A program made the position numbers and the translations under genes. Under the pieces are notes generated by a model. That model was not told the origin of the DNA. It saw nothing but the letters and a program-made list of their open reading frames with translations, and made no database searches. A stretch of 64,000 nucleotides of DNA, taken from assembly GCF_943193005.1 (NCBI RefSeq), contig NZ_CALPCH010000001.1, forward strand, positions 124,001 through 188,000. The letters run 5' to 3'. Positions 25,593 through 34,990 of the stretch are shown here, piece by piece. Source of the stretch: Pumilibacter intestinalis (lineage in GTDB: Bacteria > Bacillota > Clostridia > Christensenellales > Pumilibacteraceae). Each line of letters begins with the position of its first letter. The stretch's first letter is position 1.

Positions 25593-26717
25593 ATGGTAAA
25601 CGAAAAAGATTACGAGTGGAAAGTGTCTGCCGCGGGCAGAGTAAACATTATAGGCGAGCACGTGGACTATTGCGGCGGCAAGGTGTTTCCCGCCGCGCTC
25701 GACATGCGCAACACCGTGTATTTGCGGCGCAACGGCACGAACAAAATCAACCTGAGCTGGACGACGTTGCCCGACAAAGTAAGTTTGGATATAGACAAAC
25801 TCGACTCTTACCGCAACCTCAAGTACGGCAACTATCAGGCGGGGAGTGCGCTTTTGTGGCAAAAGGCGGGGCACAAACTCGTGGGTTGCGATATGGTGCA
25901 AGACTGCACCGTGCCGTTCGGCAGCGGATTGAGTTCGTCGGCGGCAATCGAGGTTTCCACCATAGCCGCGCTCGCGGTTGCGGCGGGCGAGGAGTTCGAC
26001 CCTGTGGCGGTTGCGCTCACGGCGCAGAGCGCGGAACGCGAATACGCGGGCGTGAACTGCGGAATAATGGACCAATACGCCTCTGCGTGCGGCAAGCGCG
26101 GCAACGCAATGCTGCTCGACTGCAACACTCTTGCGTGCGAGTACGTTCCCGTGCAAATAGGCGACTGCTCCATAGTGATAATAAATTGCAACAAGCCGCA
26201 CAGTCTTGTGGAAAGCAAGTACAACGAGCGGCGTGCCGAAACCGACTCCGCGCTGGAAATTCTCGCAAAGCCCGCGGGCATAAGTTGCCTTGCCGAGCTT
26301 ACGCCCGAGCTTTTCGAAAAGCACGGCAAACTGCTCTCGGGCAAGGTGTACGACAGAGTAAAGCACGTTGTGAACGAGTGCGAGCGAGTAAGAAAAGCCG
26401 CCGTTGCAATGAAGGCGGGCGATATGGTTGCGCTCGGAAAACTGCTCAACGAGTCGCACGCATCGCTTCGCGACCTCTACGAGGTTACGGGCAAAGAGCT
26501 CGACGCGCTTGCGGCGGCGGCTCAAAGTCACCCCGCTTGCCTCGGCTCGCGCATGACGGGCGGCGGGTTCGGCGGTTGCACCATATCCATAGTGAAAACG
26601 GCTAAAGCGGAAGATTTCAAAAAGCATACTGCGGAAAAATACAAAGCGGCGACGGGATACAACGCCACTTGCTACGAAACCGAAATAGGCGACGGCATCA
26701 CCGTTGAAAAATTATAA
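25593..26717 (+). CDS. galK: Galactokinase
   Basis: Phosphorylates alpha-galactose to galactose-1-phosphate. GHMP kinase of 374 residues with the sugar motif GRVNIIGEHVDYCGG (usually ...GEHTDYNGG), the ATP loop PFGSGLSSSAA and C-terminal GSRMTGGGFGG. First of galK-galE-galM. No galT is seen, so the uridylyl transfer must be encoded elsewhere. Confidence 0.94.
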   Translation: MVNEKDYEWKVSAAGRVNIIGEHVDYCGGKVFPAALDMRNTVYLRRNGTNKINLSWTTLPDKVSLDIDKLDSYRNLKYGNYQAGSALLWQKAGHKLVGCDMVQDCTVPFGSGLSSSAAIEVSTIAALAVAAGEEFDPVAVALTAQSAEREYAGVNCGIMDQYASACGKRGNAMLLDCNTLACEYVPVQIGDCSIVIINCNKPHSLVESKYNERRAETDSALEILAKPAGISCLAELTPELFEKHGKLLSGKVYDRVKHVVNECERVRKAAVAMKAGDMVALGKLLNESHASLRDLYEVTGKELDALAAAAQSHPACLGSRMTGGGFGGCTISIVKTAKAEDFKKHTAEKYKAATGYNATCYETEIGDGITVEKL

Positions 26718-26731
26718 CAGGGAGGCAAAAC

Positions 26732-27742
26732 ATGAAGATACTTGTTACGGGCGGCGCGGGATATATAGGCTCGCATACCTGCGTGGAGCTTTTGGCAAAG
26801 GGGCACGAGGTTGTAATAGTAGACAACTTTGTAAACGCATCGCCAAAGAGCGTTGAGAGGGTGCGCAAAATAAGCGGCAAGAACGCGGAATTATACGAGG
26901 GCGATATACGCGACTCCGCGCTTTTGGACGGGATATTCGCCCGCCACAAAATAGACTGGGTAATACACTTTGCCGGCTTGAAAGCGGTGGGCGAGTCGTG
27001 CGCCAAACCCGTGGAATATTACGACAACAACATAGGCGGCACGCTCGTACTCTTGCAGGCGATGAGAAAAGCGGGATGCAAGAAAATAGTGTTTTCTTCG
27101 AGCGCGACGGTGTACGGCACGCCCGAGCGTTTGCCGCTCGACGAAACTTGCCGAGTGGGCGGAACTACCAACCCTTACGGGTCGTCTAAGTTCTTCCAAG
27201 AGATAATGCTCGAAGACGTGTACAAAGCCGACAACGAGTGGACCGTTGTGCTGTTGCGCTATTTCAATCCCGTAGGGGCGCACGAGAGCGGTCTTATAGG
27301 CGAAGACCCCAAAGGCATACCCAACAATCTCACTCCGTACATAGCGAAAGTGGCTATAGGCGAACTCAAAGAGGTGGGCGTGTTCGGCGACGATTACGAC
27401 ACGCACGACGGCACGGGCGTGCGCGACTACATACACGTTGTAGACCTTGCAAAAGGGCACGTTGCGGCGATAGATAAGATTAAGAACAGCGGCGTGCATG
27501 TTTACAATCTCGGTACGGGCGTGGGCTACAGCGTGCTCGACGTGATACACGCGTTCGAAAAAGCGTGCGGGCACAAACTCGCGTATTCCATAAAGCCGCG
27601 CAGAGCGGGCGACATAGCGGCGTGCTACGCCGACGCGGCGAAAGCCAAGCGCGAACTCGGTTGGCAAGCCGAACTCGGCATAGACGAAATGTGTTCGTCG
27701 CTGTGGAAATGGCAGAGCAAAAATCCCAACGGCTACAATTGA
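26732..27742 (+). CDS. galE: UDP-glucose 4-epimerase
   Basis: Interconverts UDP-galactose and UDP-glucose. Extended SDR of 336 residues with the NAD motif GGAGYIGSH, the catalytic Ser region SSSATVYG and YxxxK in NPYGSSKFFQE. Begins 14 nt after galK with GGGAGG in front. Confidence 0.95.
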   Translation: MKILVTGGAGYIGSHTCVELLAKGHEVVIVDNFVNASPKSVERVRKISGKNAELYEGDIRDSALLDGIFARHKIDWVIHFAGLKAVGESCAKPVEYYDNNIGGTLVLLQAMRKAGCKKIVFSSSATVYGTPERLPLDETCRVGGTTNPYGSSKFFQEIMLEDVYKADNEWTVVLLRYFNPVGAHESGLIGEDPKGIPNNLTPYIAKVAIGELKEVGVFGDDYDTHDGTGVRDYIHVVDLAKGHVAAIDKIKNSGVHVYNLGTGVGYSVLDVIHAFEKACGHKLAYSIKPRRAGDIAACYADAAKAKRELGWQAELGIDEMCSSLWKWQSKNPNGYN

Positions 27743-27755
27743 GAGGTGAAGATAT

Positions 27756-28784
27756 ATGAAGATAAAGAAGAGCAAAATAAACGATTACGCGAATATCACG
27801 GTTGAAAACGACTCGGGCATGGAGCTTGCGCTGTGCACGCTCGGCGCGGCGATACGCGATATTAAAGTTCCCGACAAAAACGGCGAGAGCGTTTCGGTTA
27901 CGCTTTGTCCCGCAAGCGAGGAAACTTTCCGCGCGAGCTACTACGGCAAAACCATAGGGCGCACGGCGGGCAGAATAAAAAACGCCGCGTTTTCCATAGA
28001 CGGCAAAACGGCTACGCTCGAAAAGAACAACCACGGGCAAGACAATTTGCACGGCGGCAAAACTGGCTTTCATTCCAAAATATTCGATTGCGAAACTTGC
28101 GACTGCGGCGAGCACGTAGACGTTGTGTTTAAGTGCTTTTCGCCCGACGGCGAGGGCGGATATTTCGGCAACGTGAACGTGACGGTTACGTACCGCGTGT
28201 GGAAGAAAGAAAACAAGTTCCGCATTTTGTACGACGCAACCTCGGATACCAAAACGCTGTTGAACCTAACCAACCACGTGTACCTCAACATGAGCGGAAA
28301 CCTGCGCGAAAAGGCGAGCGAGCACACGCTCTTTATAAACGCGCCCAAAGTGGCAAAGCTCAACGAGCGACTCATAATAGAGGATATAATACCGGTATCG
28401 CGCGAAATGGACTTTACCGCGCCGCACGCCATAGGCGACTACATAGAGAGCGAGGAGGCTCAGCGTTACACTCGCGGCTACGACCACCCGTACTTTTTGG
28501 CGGAGAGCGGCATGGACAAAACGGCTTGCGCCCTGTATTCGCGGCACAGCAAAATCGCGCTCGAAATGTTTACCACATATCCGTGCGCGGTGTTCTACGC
28601 CAACAGTTGCCCGCATGAGGGAATGGAGCTTGTGGGCGGAAAGCAAGACGAAAAATATCTTGCGGCGTGCCTCGAGTGCGAATATCATCCCGACGGCATA
28701 CACAACGGCATTGCCGATTGCGGAATAACCTCGCCCGAAAATCCCTACCACGCCGAGGTTGAATACAGGTTTTCGGTTAGGTAA
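27756..28784 (+). CDS. galM: Aldose 1-epimerase (galactose mutarotase)
   Basis: Converts beta- to alpha-galactose for GalK. A 342-residue beta-sandwich with GRTAGRI, the catalytic His in NLTNHVYLN and Glu near the C-terminus in ACLECEYHPD. GAGGTG precedes the ATG. Its end overlaps the end of the convergent MATE gene by 8 bp. Confidence 0.92.
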   Translation: MKIKKSKINDYANITVENDSGMELALCTLGAAIRDIKVPDKNGESVSVTLCPASEETFRASYYGKTIGRTAGRIKNAAFSIDGKTATLEKNNHGQDNLHGGKTGFHSKIFDCETCDCGEHVDVVFKCFSPDGEGGYFGNVNVTVTYRVWKKENKFRILYDATSDTKTLLNLTNHVYLNMSGNLREKASEHTLFINAPKVAKLNERLIIEDIIPVSREMDFTAPHAIGDYIESEEAQRYTRGYDHPYFLAESGMDKTACALYSRHSKIALEMFTTYPCAVFYANSCPHEGMELVGGKQDEKYLAACLECEYHPDGIHNGIADCGITSPENPYHAEVEYRFSVR

Positions 28785-30267
28785 TTGATTGGGGCGTTTG
28801 GTTGGAAAGTTTTCTCATGTAATATACCGTAGCTATGGCAAGCAGTATTGCGGCGGCGAACCAGGCTACGGCGTCGCCCAAGCCGAGGCAGAAAAAGGAA
28901 AGCGACGACGCGCTCGAATTTATCGGTCCGCCGTTTGCGAGTAGCGGCAGGAAAATGCAAATAACTATGCGTGCTATAAGTTCGGCTATGCCCGCAAGGA
29001 AGGGAAACAGCGGTTTGCCCAGTCCTTGAATTACGTTGCGCAGTACGAGCAATACGCCCAAAACAAACGCAAACGGCAGGGCGGAATATAGGTACGTGTT
29101 CCCGAAGCGTATGGTTTCGGAATTGATTTTGTCGCTTGCCAAAAAGAAATGCTGATACATGCCGTTTACGGATAACAGCAAACCCGCCGTAATCTCAATC
29201 GCGCTTATAACGAGCATGATTAGCATGGTTTGCATAATTCCGCGCCTGATGCGGTCGTGTTTTCCCGCTCCGTTGTTCTGACCCGTAAACGATATCATGG
29301 CAGTGCCGAGCGCGTTGAACGGCGTGAAAAATATGTTGTCGAGCTTGCAAGCCGCGCTGTAACCTATTTGGGCGGGAGTGCCCGCAACCATTGCGCCGTT
29401 TGCGGTTTTATCGAACGATATCACCCCGTTAGACATGGTGAGTATGCCGAACGAGAGCACCGAAAACTGCAAGCCGAGCGGAATGCCCTGCCAAAGGGTG
29501 CGGAGCGACGTGCGCATATCCATTGCCTTAAAGTCGGCGAGTTTTAGTCGCAGTTCTTTGTAGCGCACAAAAGTGAATATAAAGCAGGCTATTGCCGAAA
29601 GCAGTTGGGATATAACCGTTGCCGCCGCCGCGCCGGCCACGCCCCAGCCGCACGCCATGATAAACACGAGGTCGAGCGCGATATTGAGCGCTGTGGAAAT
29701 AACGAGGAAAATAAGCGGAGTTAGGGAGTTTCCGAGCGAGCGGAGAACGCAACAAATGAGATTATAGGCGAACTGTCCTATCATGCCGCCGCAGATAATG
29801 GAAATATAGGTAAAAGCCGCGTTATATACGGCGTTGTTCACCTCGCTTGTGTCGCTCGGAGTAACTCCGAGCAGGGCAAGCAACGGATTTATTGTGAACA
29901 AACTTATTACCGTTACGGCAACCACTATAAAAAAGCTGAGTACGATTTGGGTTGCGAGAGCTTTGCGCACTCCGTCGGAGTCGTTGCGCCCTATGCGGGT
30001 GGAAAGTATTACGCTCATGCCCGCCGTGCAACCGAATGCGAACTGCAAAAAGATAAACGATATGGAGTTTGTGTCGTTTACGCCCGCCACCTCGCTCGCG
30101 CTAAGCGTGTAGCCGCAAATGGCAGCGTCGGCAACCGAGTAAAAGTTTTGCAATAAATACGATAAAAGAATGGGCAGACTGAAACGAACTATAGTCTTCC
30201 AAATGGAACCTTGCGTTAAATCGCGGTTATTCGACCTTTTGCGGTCTTTTTCGATTGATTTCGTCAT
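28777..30267 (-). CDS. MATE family efflux transporter
   Basis: A 496-residue protein with twelve predicted helices in two MatE halves, starting with the typical SIWKTIVRFSLPILLSYLLQ segment. Exports drugs or metabolites using Na+ or H+; the substrate is unknown. A consensus promoter with a short leader lies just upstream. Confidence 0.9.
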   Translation of the reverse strand: MTKSIEKDRKRSNNRDLTQGSIWKTIVRFSLPILLSYLLQNFYSVADAAICGYTLSASEVAGVNDTNSISFIFLQFAFGCTAGMSVILSTRIGRNDSDGVRKALATQIVLSFFIVVAVTVISLFTINPLLALLGVTPSDTSEVNNAVYNAAFTYISIICGGMIGQFAYNLICCVLRSLGNSLTPLIFLVISTALNIALDLVFIMACGWGVAGAAAATVISQLLSAIACFIFTFVRYKELRLKLADFKAMDMRTSLRTLWQGIPLGLQFSVLSFGILTMSNGVISFDKTANGAMVAGTPAQIGYSAACKLDNIFFTPFNALGTAMISFTGQNNGAGKHDRIRRGIMQTMLIMLVISAIEITAGLLLSVNGMYQHFFLASDKINSETIRFGNTYLYSALPFAFVLGVLLVLRNVIQGLGKPLFPFLAGIAELIARIVICIFLPLLANGGPINSSASSLSFFCLGLGDAVAWFAAAILLAIATVYYMRKLSNQTPQSIT

Positions 30268-30280
30268 AATCTCTTTTGCA

Positions 30281-30308
30281 ATTATACATCAATCGCAGAA
30301 AATGTCAA
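30281..30308 (-). promoter_or_regulatory. Promoter of the MATE gene
   Basis: Minus strand TTGACA, 16-bp spacer, TATAAT; predicted leader about 7 nt. Confidence 0.75.
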
Positions 30309-30351
30309 CGATTTTAACGTGTGTTTGAGCAAATGAATTTATTAAATTTGC

Positions 30352-30380
30352 TTGACATATTGTGTGACGCGAGTTATTAT
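30352..30380 (+). promoter_or_regulatory. Promoter of cysK
   Basis: TTGACA, 17-bp spacer, TATTAT; predicted start near 30387. Confidence 0.8.
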
Positions 30381-30391
30381 ATATAAAATCC

Positions 30392-30410
30392 ATACTAAAT
30401 TAGTAGGAAT
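30392..30410 (+). promoter_or_regulatory. Rrf2/CymR-like operator candidate at cysK
   Basis: ATACTAAATTAGTAGGAAT lies just downstream of the predicted start. Its spacing and GGAAT end recall the sites of Rrf2-type cysteine repressors (CymR/IscR-like) of Firmicutes. The match is by eye. Confidence 0.5.
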
Positions 30411-30427
30411 TAAGGGAGGTATAAGCT

Positions 30428-31354
30428 ATGGCAATTTACAAAAGCGTATCCGAACTTGCGGGCAACACGCCGCTGTTCAAAGCGGAAAGGTACGCCGAAT
30501 TTTGCGGCGTAAAAGCGGCGATATTCGCTAAGCTCGAATACTTCAATCCGGCGGGCTCGGTAAAAGACCGCGTTGCCGTTGCAATGATAAACGACGCGGA
30601 AAAGAGCGGACGGCTTAAGTCGGGCGGCACTATAATAGAGCCCACGAGCGGCAATACGGGCATAGGACTTGCGGCGGTGGGAGTGAGCCGCGGCTACAGA
30701 GTTATACTCACCATGCCCGAAACCATGAGCATTGAGCGGCGCAAACTTATAATGGCTTACGGCGCCGAAATAGTGCTTACCGAGGGCGCAAAGGGAATGA
30801 AGGGCGCAATAGCCAAAGCCGAAGAACTAAACGCGCAAATACAAGGTTCGGTTATTATGGGGCAGTTCGTTAATCCCGCCAATCCCCGTGCGCATTTCGA
30901 TACCACAGGACCGGAGATTTGGCGCGATACCGACGGTAAAATAGATATATTCGTTGCGGGCGTGGGTACGGGCGGAACGGTTACGGGCGCGGGAAGGTAT
31001 CTCAAGAGCAAAAACAAGGATATAAAGATAGTTGCGGTAGAGCCCGACGGCTCGCCCGTTTTAAGCAAGGGCGTTGCGGGACCGCACAAATTGCAGGGAA
31101 TAGGAGCGGGCTTTGTGCCCGATATACTCGATACTTCGGTTTACGACGAGATACTTGCCGCGAGCGCCGAAAACGCATATGCGGCGGCGCGTTCGTTTGC
31201 CAAAACCGAAGGGATTTTGGCGGGGATATCTTCGGGCGCGGCTCTTTGGGCGGCGGCGGAATTGGGCAAAAGAAAAGAAAACGCGGGCAAAAACATAGTT
31301 GTGCTTTTGCCCGACGGCGGCGGAAGATACCTGTCCACCGAACTTTTTGAGTGA
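30428..31354 (+). CDS. cysK: Cysteine synthase (O-acetylserine sulfhydrylase)
   Basis: Makes cysteine from O-acetylserine and sulfide. PLP enzyme of 308 residues with the Schiff-base Lys46 in GSVKDR, the TSGNTG loop and the phosphate-binding GTGTGGT. AGGGAGGT precedes the ATG. Probably controlled by cysteine status through the site upstream. Its stop codon lies in an 84-bp tandem duplication. Confidence 0.95.
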   Translation: MAIYKSVSELAGNTPLFKAERYAEFCGVKAAIFAKLEYFNPAGSVKDRVAVAMINDAEKSGRLKSGGTIIEPTSGNTGIGLAAVGVSRGYRVILTMPETMSIERRKLIMAYGAEIVLTEGAKGMKGAIAKAEELNAQIQGSVIMGQFVNPANPRAHFDTTGPEIWRDTDGKIDIFVAGVGTGGTVTGAGRYLKSKNKDIKIVAVEPDGSPVLSKGVAGPHKLQGIGAGFVPDILDTSVYDEILAASAENAYAAARSFAKTEGILAGISSGAALWAAAELGKRKENAGKNIVVLLPDGGGRYLSTELFE

Positions 31355-31547
31355 ATGCGTTTTCTATAGCATGGGATTGCTTCGTCGTTCTGCGAACTCC
31401 TCGCAATGACGTGAACACCCAAAAAAGTCATTGAGTGAATGCGTTTTCTATAGCATGGGATTGCTTCGTCGTTCTGCGAACTCCTCGCAATGACGTGAAC
31501 ACCCAAAAAGTCATTGCGAGCGAACGCAGTGAGCGTGGCAATCTCCT
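31349..31547. repeat. 84-bp tandem duplication containing foldback repeats
   Basis: Two copies (31349-31432 and 31433-31516) start GAGTGAATGCG and include a foldback repeat in the GGATTGC...CGCAATGAC orientation. A further copy in the opposite orientation is at 31510-31547. The first copy begins in the last codons of cysK. Confidence 0.92.
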
Positions 31548-31560
31548 GCTACAGAACTGT

Positions 31561-31878
31561 TCAGTTGAATTCGAATACTTTTTCGAGCAGGGGTTGCGCA
31601 CCCGTTACGGGGTCATGCTCCATTACTATTACGTCGCGCATATACTCGTCCCATTCGGCAACCACGGGCGAGTTTTTTTGCACGTTCGCGGCAAATTCTA
31701 TTCCTTTTTCGCACTCGTAGTAGCCGAACAGTTCGTTGCCGCAAGTCCATATGCTGTAATTCACAATGCCCGCCTCTTTGAGCACGTCTTTCATTCTCTG
31801 CCAAATTTTATTGTGCCGAAGAATGTATTCGTCGCGTTTGCCTTCTTTTATCGTTGCTTTCCAAGCGTATTTTTCCAT
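31561..31878 (-). CDS. rhaM: L-rhamnose mutarotase family protein
   Basis: A 105-residue ferredoxin-like protein of the RhaM/YiiL family, with the family's catalytic His at position 22 (RHNKIW) and the YYECEKG strand. It interconverts rhamnose anomers. No other rhamnose genes are here; it lies 10 nt after the peptidase gene, so the neighbourhood does not support a rhamnose operon and a related sugar is possible. Confidence 0.83.
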   Translation of the reverse strand: MEKYAWKATIKEGKRDEYILRHNKIWQRMKDVLKEAGIVNYSIWTCGNELFGYYECEKGIEFAANVQKNSPVVAEWDEYMRDVIVMEHDPVTGAQPLLEKVFEFN

Positions 31879-31888
31879 TTTTTAATCC

Positions 31889-33568
31889 TTAGCCGCCTAT
31901 GATTTTTACTGCGTTGGCGGCGATTTCTTTTAACGCGCCGTTTTCAAACGGAGAGCAAAGACCCGCCTCGCTCACGAGCGCGGGGAACTCCTTTTGCGAG
32001 CCGTGCTTTACAAACCGAGCGTAAGCCTCGAAAGCCGAAGAGTAGTCTTTGCGGCTTGCAAAGTAGAACTGTACGGCAACGCTTTGCGCAAGGCAGTAAT
32101 CTATATAGTAGAACGGGTTTTCGAATATGTGCGCCTGATACTGCCAGCGCGTGCCCTTTTCGAGATAGGGTATGCCGTCAGAGTTAAGCCACGGGTGAAA
32201 CTCTTTTTCCAACCTGTTCCAAAGCGCGTTGCGCTCGGCGGGAGTCATTTCGGGATTTTGATATACGAGCTCTTGGAAATAGTCCACTATAGTGCCGTAG
32301 GGGATAAAGTTTATCGCGTCGAAAAAGTGATAGTGTTTGTAGTCGTCCGCGCGGTCGCCGAAGAAATCTTTCATGTATTTGTAGCAGAAAAACTCCATGC
32401 CCATGGAGTGGGTTTCGGCGGTTTCCATGCCGAGACTTATATCTTGGTCGTGCTCGAGAACGAAACTCATATACGAGGCGAACGCATGACCCGCCTCGTG
32501 GGTGAGCACGTCCACGTCGCCGCTCGTGCCGTTGAAATTGGCGAGAATAAACGGTTGCTTAAAGTCGGTGAACTGCTCGCAGTATCCGCCGCCCCATTTG
32601 CCCTCGCGGGGGAACACGTCGAAAGCCTCGGATTTAAGCATCATATCGAAAAACTCGCCCGTCTCGCCGCTCATATCGTGATACATTTTGTTGGCGGCTT
32701 CAAACATTTCTTGCGCGTTGAGCACCGGCGCGGGGTTGCCGTTTTCAAAGTAAGTATCGTTGTCGTAAAGCATGAATTTGTTTATGCCCAGCTTTTTGCC
32801 GAGTTGGGTTTTGAGTTTCGCCACGGCGGGAACTATATCGGATTTTACGTTTTGGCGGAACGCGCGGAGCATATCGCGGTTGTATGATATGCGCCCCATG
32901 AGATTGTCGCCGAGCTCTACGAAATTTTCGTAACCGAGAGCTTTTGCGGTTGCGGTGCGCACCTTTACCAGCCTGTCGAATATATCGTCGAGCTTGTCGC
33001 TTATAGCCTCGAGCGTTTTGCCGAGCGTTTCATACGCCGCCTTGCGCACATTGCGGTTTGTGTCCGCCATGTATTTGCGGAGCGAGGCAAGGGGAATTTT
33101 TTGCCCGTTATACTCGTAGAGAGTTTCCGCCATGAGTTTGGAATACTCGGTAACTATCTTGTTTTCTTCCACGCGGAGCGGCACGGTTTTGTCGTTTGTG
33201 CACTTCGCGCTCAGTTCGTATTGCTTTATCACAAGCGGATTTACGAGCTTTGCCGCTTCTTTAATGTGCGCGTTCTCGGTAAACGCGCGTTTGAATTTAA
33301 CGAATTCGGCATCCACTTTGGGAAACGTTTCGTCGTAGTAGTCCTTTTCCGCGCAGTAAAACTCGTCGCGGGTGTTGAGCGTAAAGCGGGTGAAAGCGAG
33401 ATTTGCCATTGTGGAAAATCTCGATATGGGCTTTAGGCACTCTTCGCGCAGTTTTACGAGTTCTTCGCCGCTTAGCGCGAGTTTTGCTTTTTGCGTGCAC
33501 TCGTTTATACGCTTTACAACCTCTTTGCCGTCTACGCGCTCGTAGGGCAGTTCGCTTACTTTTTGCAT
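31889..33568 (-). CDS. M3 family oligoendopeptidase (PepF-like)
   Basis: A zinc metallopeptidase of about 559 residues with the motif LTHEAGHAF (HExxH form). It hydrolyses oligopeptides in the cytoplasm. I use ATG 33568 (MQKVSELPYE), which has AAGGAG nine nt upstream; the open frame to 33610 has no such signal. Followed closely by rhaM. Confidence 0.9.
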   Translation of the reverse strand: MQKVSELPYERVDGKEVVKRINECTQKAKLALSGEELVKLREECLKPISRFSTMANLAFTRFTLNTRDEFYCAEKDYYDETFPKVDAEFVKFKRAFTENAHIKEAAKLVNPLVIKQYELSAKCTNDKTVPLRVEENKIVTEYSKLMAETLYEYNGQKIPLASLRKYMADTNRNVRKAAYETLGKTLEAISDKLDDIFDRLVKVRTATAKALGYENFVELGDNLMGRISYNRDMLRAFRQNVKSDIVPAVAKLKTQLGKKLGINKFMLYDNDTYFENGNPAPVLNAQEMFEAANKMYHDMSGETGEFFDMMLKSEAFDVFPREGKWGGGYCEQFTDFKQPFILANFNGTSGDVDVLTHEAGHAFASYMSFVLEHDQDISLGMETAETHSMGMEFFCYKYMKDFFGDRADDYKHYHFFDAINFIPYGTIVDYFQELVYQNPEMTPAERNALWNRLEKEFHPWLNSDGIPYLEKGTRWQYQAHIFENPFYYIDYCLAQSVAVQFYFASRKDYSSAFEAYARFVKHGSQKEFPALVSEAGLCSPFENGALKEIAANAVKIIGG

Positions 33569-33658
33569 GGTGTTTCTCCTTGAACGTTTTTCGCATACAG
33601 TATACGCCAATTACATAAATTAGTCAAGCATGCGGCAACCCGTACGTGTTCCATGAAC

Positions 33659-33920
33659 GGGATTGCCGCGCTCACTGCGTTCGCTCGCAATGACATTATG
33701 GCGGTTATCTTGTCATTGCGAGGAGGGCGTCGCCCGACGTGGCAATCTCAGCCGAGAGAAAGGAGTAGTAACTTTAAGTGTTCCATGAACGGGATTGCCG
33801 CGCTCACTGCGTTCGATACTCGCTACGCTCGTGGCGTTCGCGCTACGCGCTCGGCTGAGCGCAATGACATTCGGATTCCCCTGTCATTGCGAGGAGGGCG
33901 TAGCCCGACGCGGCAATCCC
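33659..33920. repeat. Cluster of foldback repeats with one composite unit
   Basis: Copies at 33659-33694, 33713-33753, 33793-33868 and 33881-33920 alternate in orientation. 33713-33868 forms a composite: left arm ending CAATCTCAGCCGAGAGAA, a middle with AGTAACT, and a right arm. The right arm is a 76-bp variant identical to one at 42040-42115. Confidence 0.92.
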
Positions 33921-33968
33921 ATACGGGAGAAGGGTATAATATACATACATGTAAAAAATACTATATAT

Positions 33969-34787
33969 ATGAAAAAGACTATATTGCTTTTGGCGGCGGC
34001 GTTTATTGCGTGTTGCGGCTTTACTCCCGCCGACAACGCTTCGCAGTCGCGGAGAGTTCCCGTTATAATGTATCACAGCGTTTGCCGCACCAACGTGGGC
34101 GAGTTCGTAATATCGCCCGACAGCTTGCGGTCGGATTTTCGGTATCTCAAAGAAAGGGGATATACGGCGGTTTCCATGCGCGATATAATAGAATACTGCG
34201 ACGGCAAAGGCGATTTGCCGCTCAAACCCGTAGTGCTCACGTTCGACGACGGGTTTTACAACAATTTGTATTACGTTGACAAATTAGCCGAGGAGTTCGG
34301 CATGAAATTTTCGGTGAGCGTTGTGGGCGCATATACCCAAAAGGAGAAAGGCGAAACAAAGCGCAGTCCCGTTTATTCGTATTTGAGCGAAGAGGAAATT
34401 AGGCAACTGCATACGGGCGGCAGAGCGGAACTGTGCAACCACACTTACGATATGCACCGCACGCACCCGCGCAAAGGGGTAAGCCGCAAGGCGGGCGAGA
34501 GCGACGAAGATTACCGCGCCGCCCTTGTTGCCGACAGCGAAAAGTGCCGCGCCATGCTCGAAAAGGCAATCGGCGACAGGGTGGAGGTGTTTACCTATCC
34601 GTTCGGAAGCTACGGCAAGGGAACGGCGGAAATTTTCCGCTCGCTCGGATACCGCGCGCTTTTAACCTGCAAAGGCGGCGTGAACGTGTTCTATAAGGGC
34701 AGTACGGAGGGGCTGAATTGCGTGATGCGCTACAACCGTTCGGGCAGAGCGAACACCGAGGCGTTTTTCAAAAAAATAGGGGTGTAG
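33969..34787 (+). CDS. Exported polysaccharide deacetylase
   Basis: A 272-residue NodB-homology enzyme with an N-terminal export segment (MKKTILLLAAAFIACCGF, possibly a lipoprotein through the first Cys). The catalytic Asp pair is in LTFDDGF, the metal His in NHTYDMH, and a further motif in TYPFGSYG. It likely deacetylates a cell-wall or extracellular glycan. The frame is open from 33795, but that stretch is foldback repeat; ATG 33969 fits the signal peptide. No clear Shine-Dalgarno. Confidence 0.87.
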   Translation: MKKTILLLAAAFIACCGFTPADNASQSRRVPVIMYHSVCRTNVGEFVISPDSLRSDFRYLKERGYTAVSMRDIIEYCDGKGDLPLKPVVLTFDDGFYNNLYYVDKLAEEFGMKFSVSVVGAYTQKEKGETKRSPVYSYLSEEEIRQLHTGGRAELCNHTYDMHRTHPRKGVSRKAGESDEDYRAALVADSEKCRAMLEKAIGDRVEVFTYPFGSYGKGTAEIFRSLGYRALLTCKGGVNVFYKGSTEGLNCVMRYNRSGRANTEAFFKKIGV

Positions 34788-34853
34788 GGTGAGTGTTAAC
34801 GCGAAGTCGATAAAAAAATATCGAAAAAACTCAAAAAAATTTCAAAAAGGGTA

Positions 34854-34882
34854 TTGACAAATTAAGTAATAGGTGATAAAAT
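34854..34882 (+). promoter_or_regulatory. Promoter of the isomerase/ABC operon
   Basis: TTGACA, 17-bp spacer, TGA-TAAAAT (extended -10). Confidence 0.8.
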
Positions 34883-34904
34883 ATAGGTAAGATAAAAATC
34901 GCCG

Positions 34905-34944
34905 AAAGGGGCATGCCCCTTTTCTACATTGTGAAACAATGTAG
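34905..34944 (+). promoter_or_regulatory. Two tandem hairpins in the operon leader
   Basis: AAAGGGG-CA-TGCCCC-type palindrome at 34905-34922 and CTACATTGT-GAA-ACAATGTAG at 34924-34944 (perfect 9-bp stem, triloop). Both are in the roughly 100-nt untranslated leader. They may form an attenuator or stabilise the mRNA; no known riboswitch is recognised. Confidence 0.6.
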
Positions 34945-34990
34945 AAGTAATAAAGATTAGCTATTTACAAATTACAAGAAGAGATGAGAT

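Noticed and set aside
31435-31902. A 155-codon plus-strand frame opposite rhaM
   Set aside because: It starts in repeat DNA and is antisense to a clear family member.
33795-33968. N-terminal extension of the polysaccharide deacetylase
   Set aside because: Translated foldback repeat; the signal peptide begins at ATG 33969.
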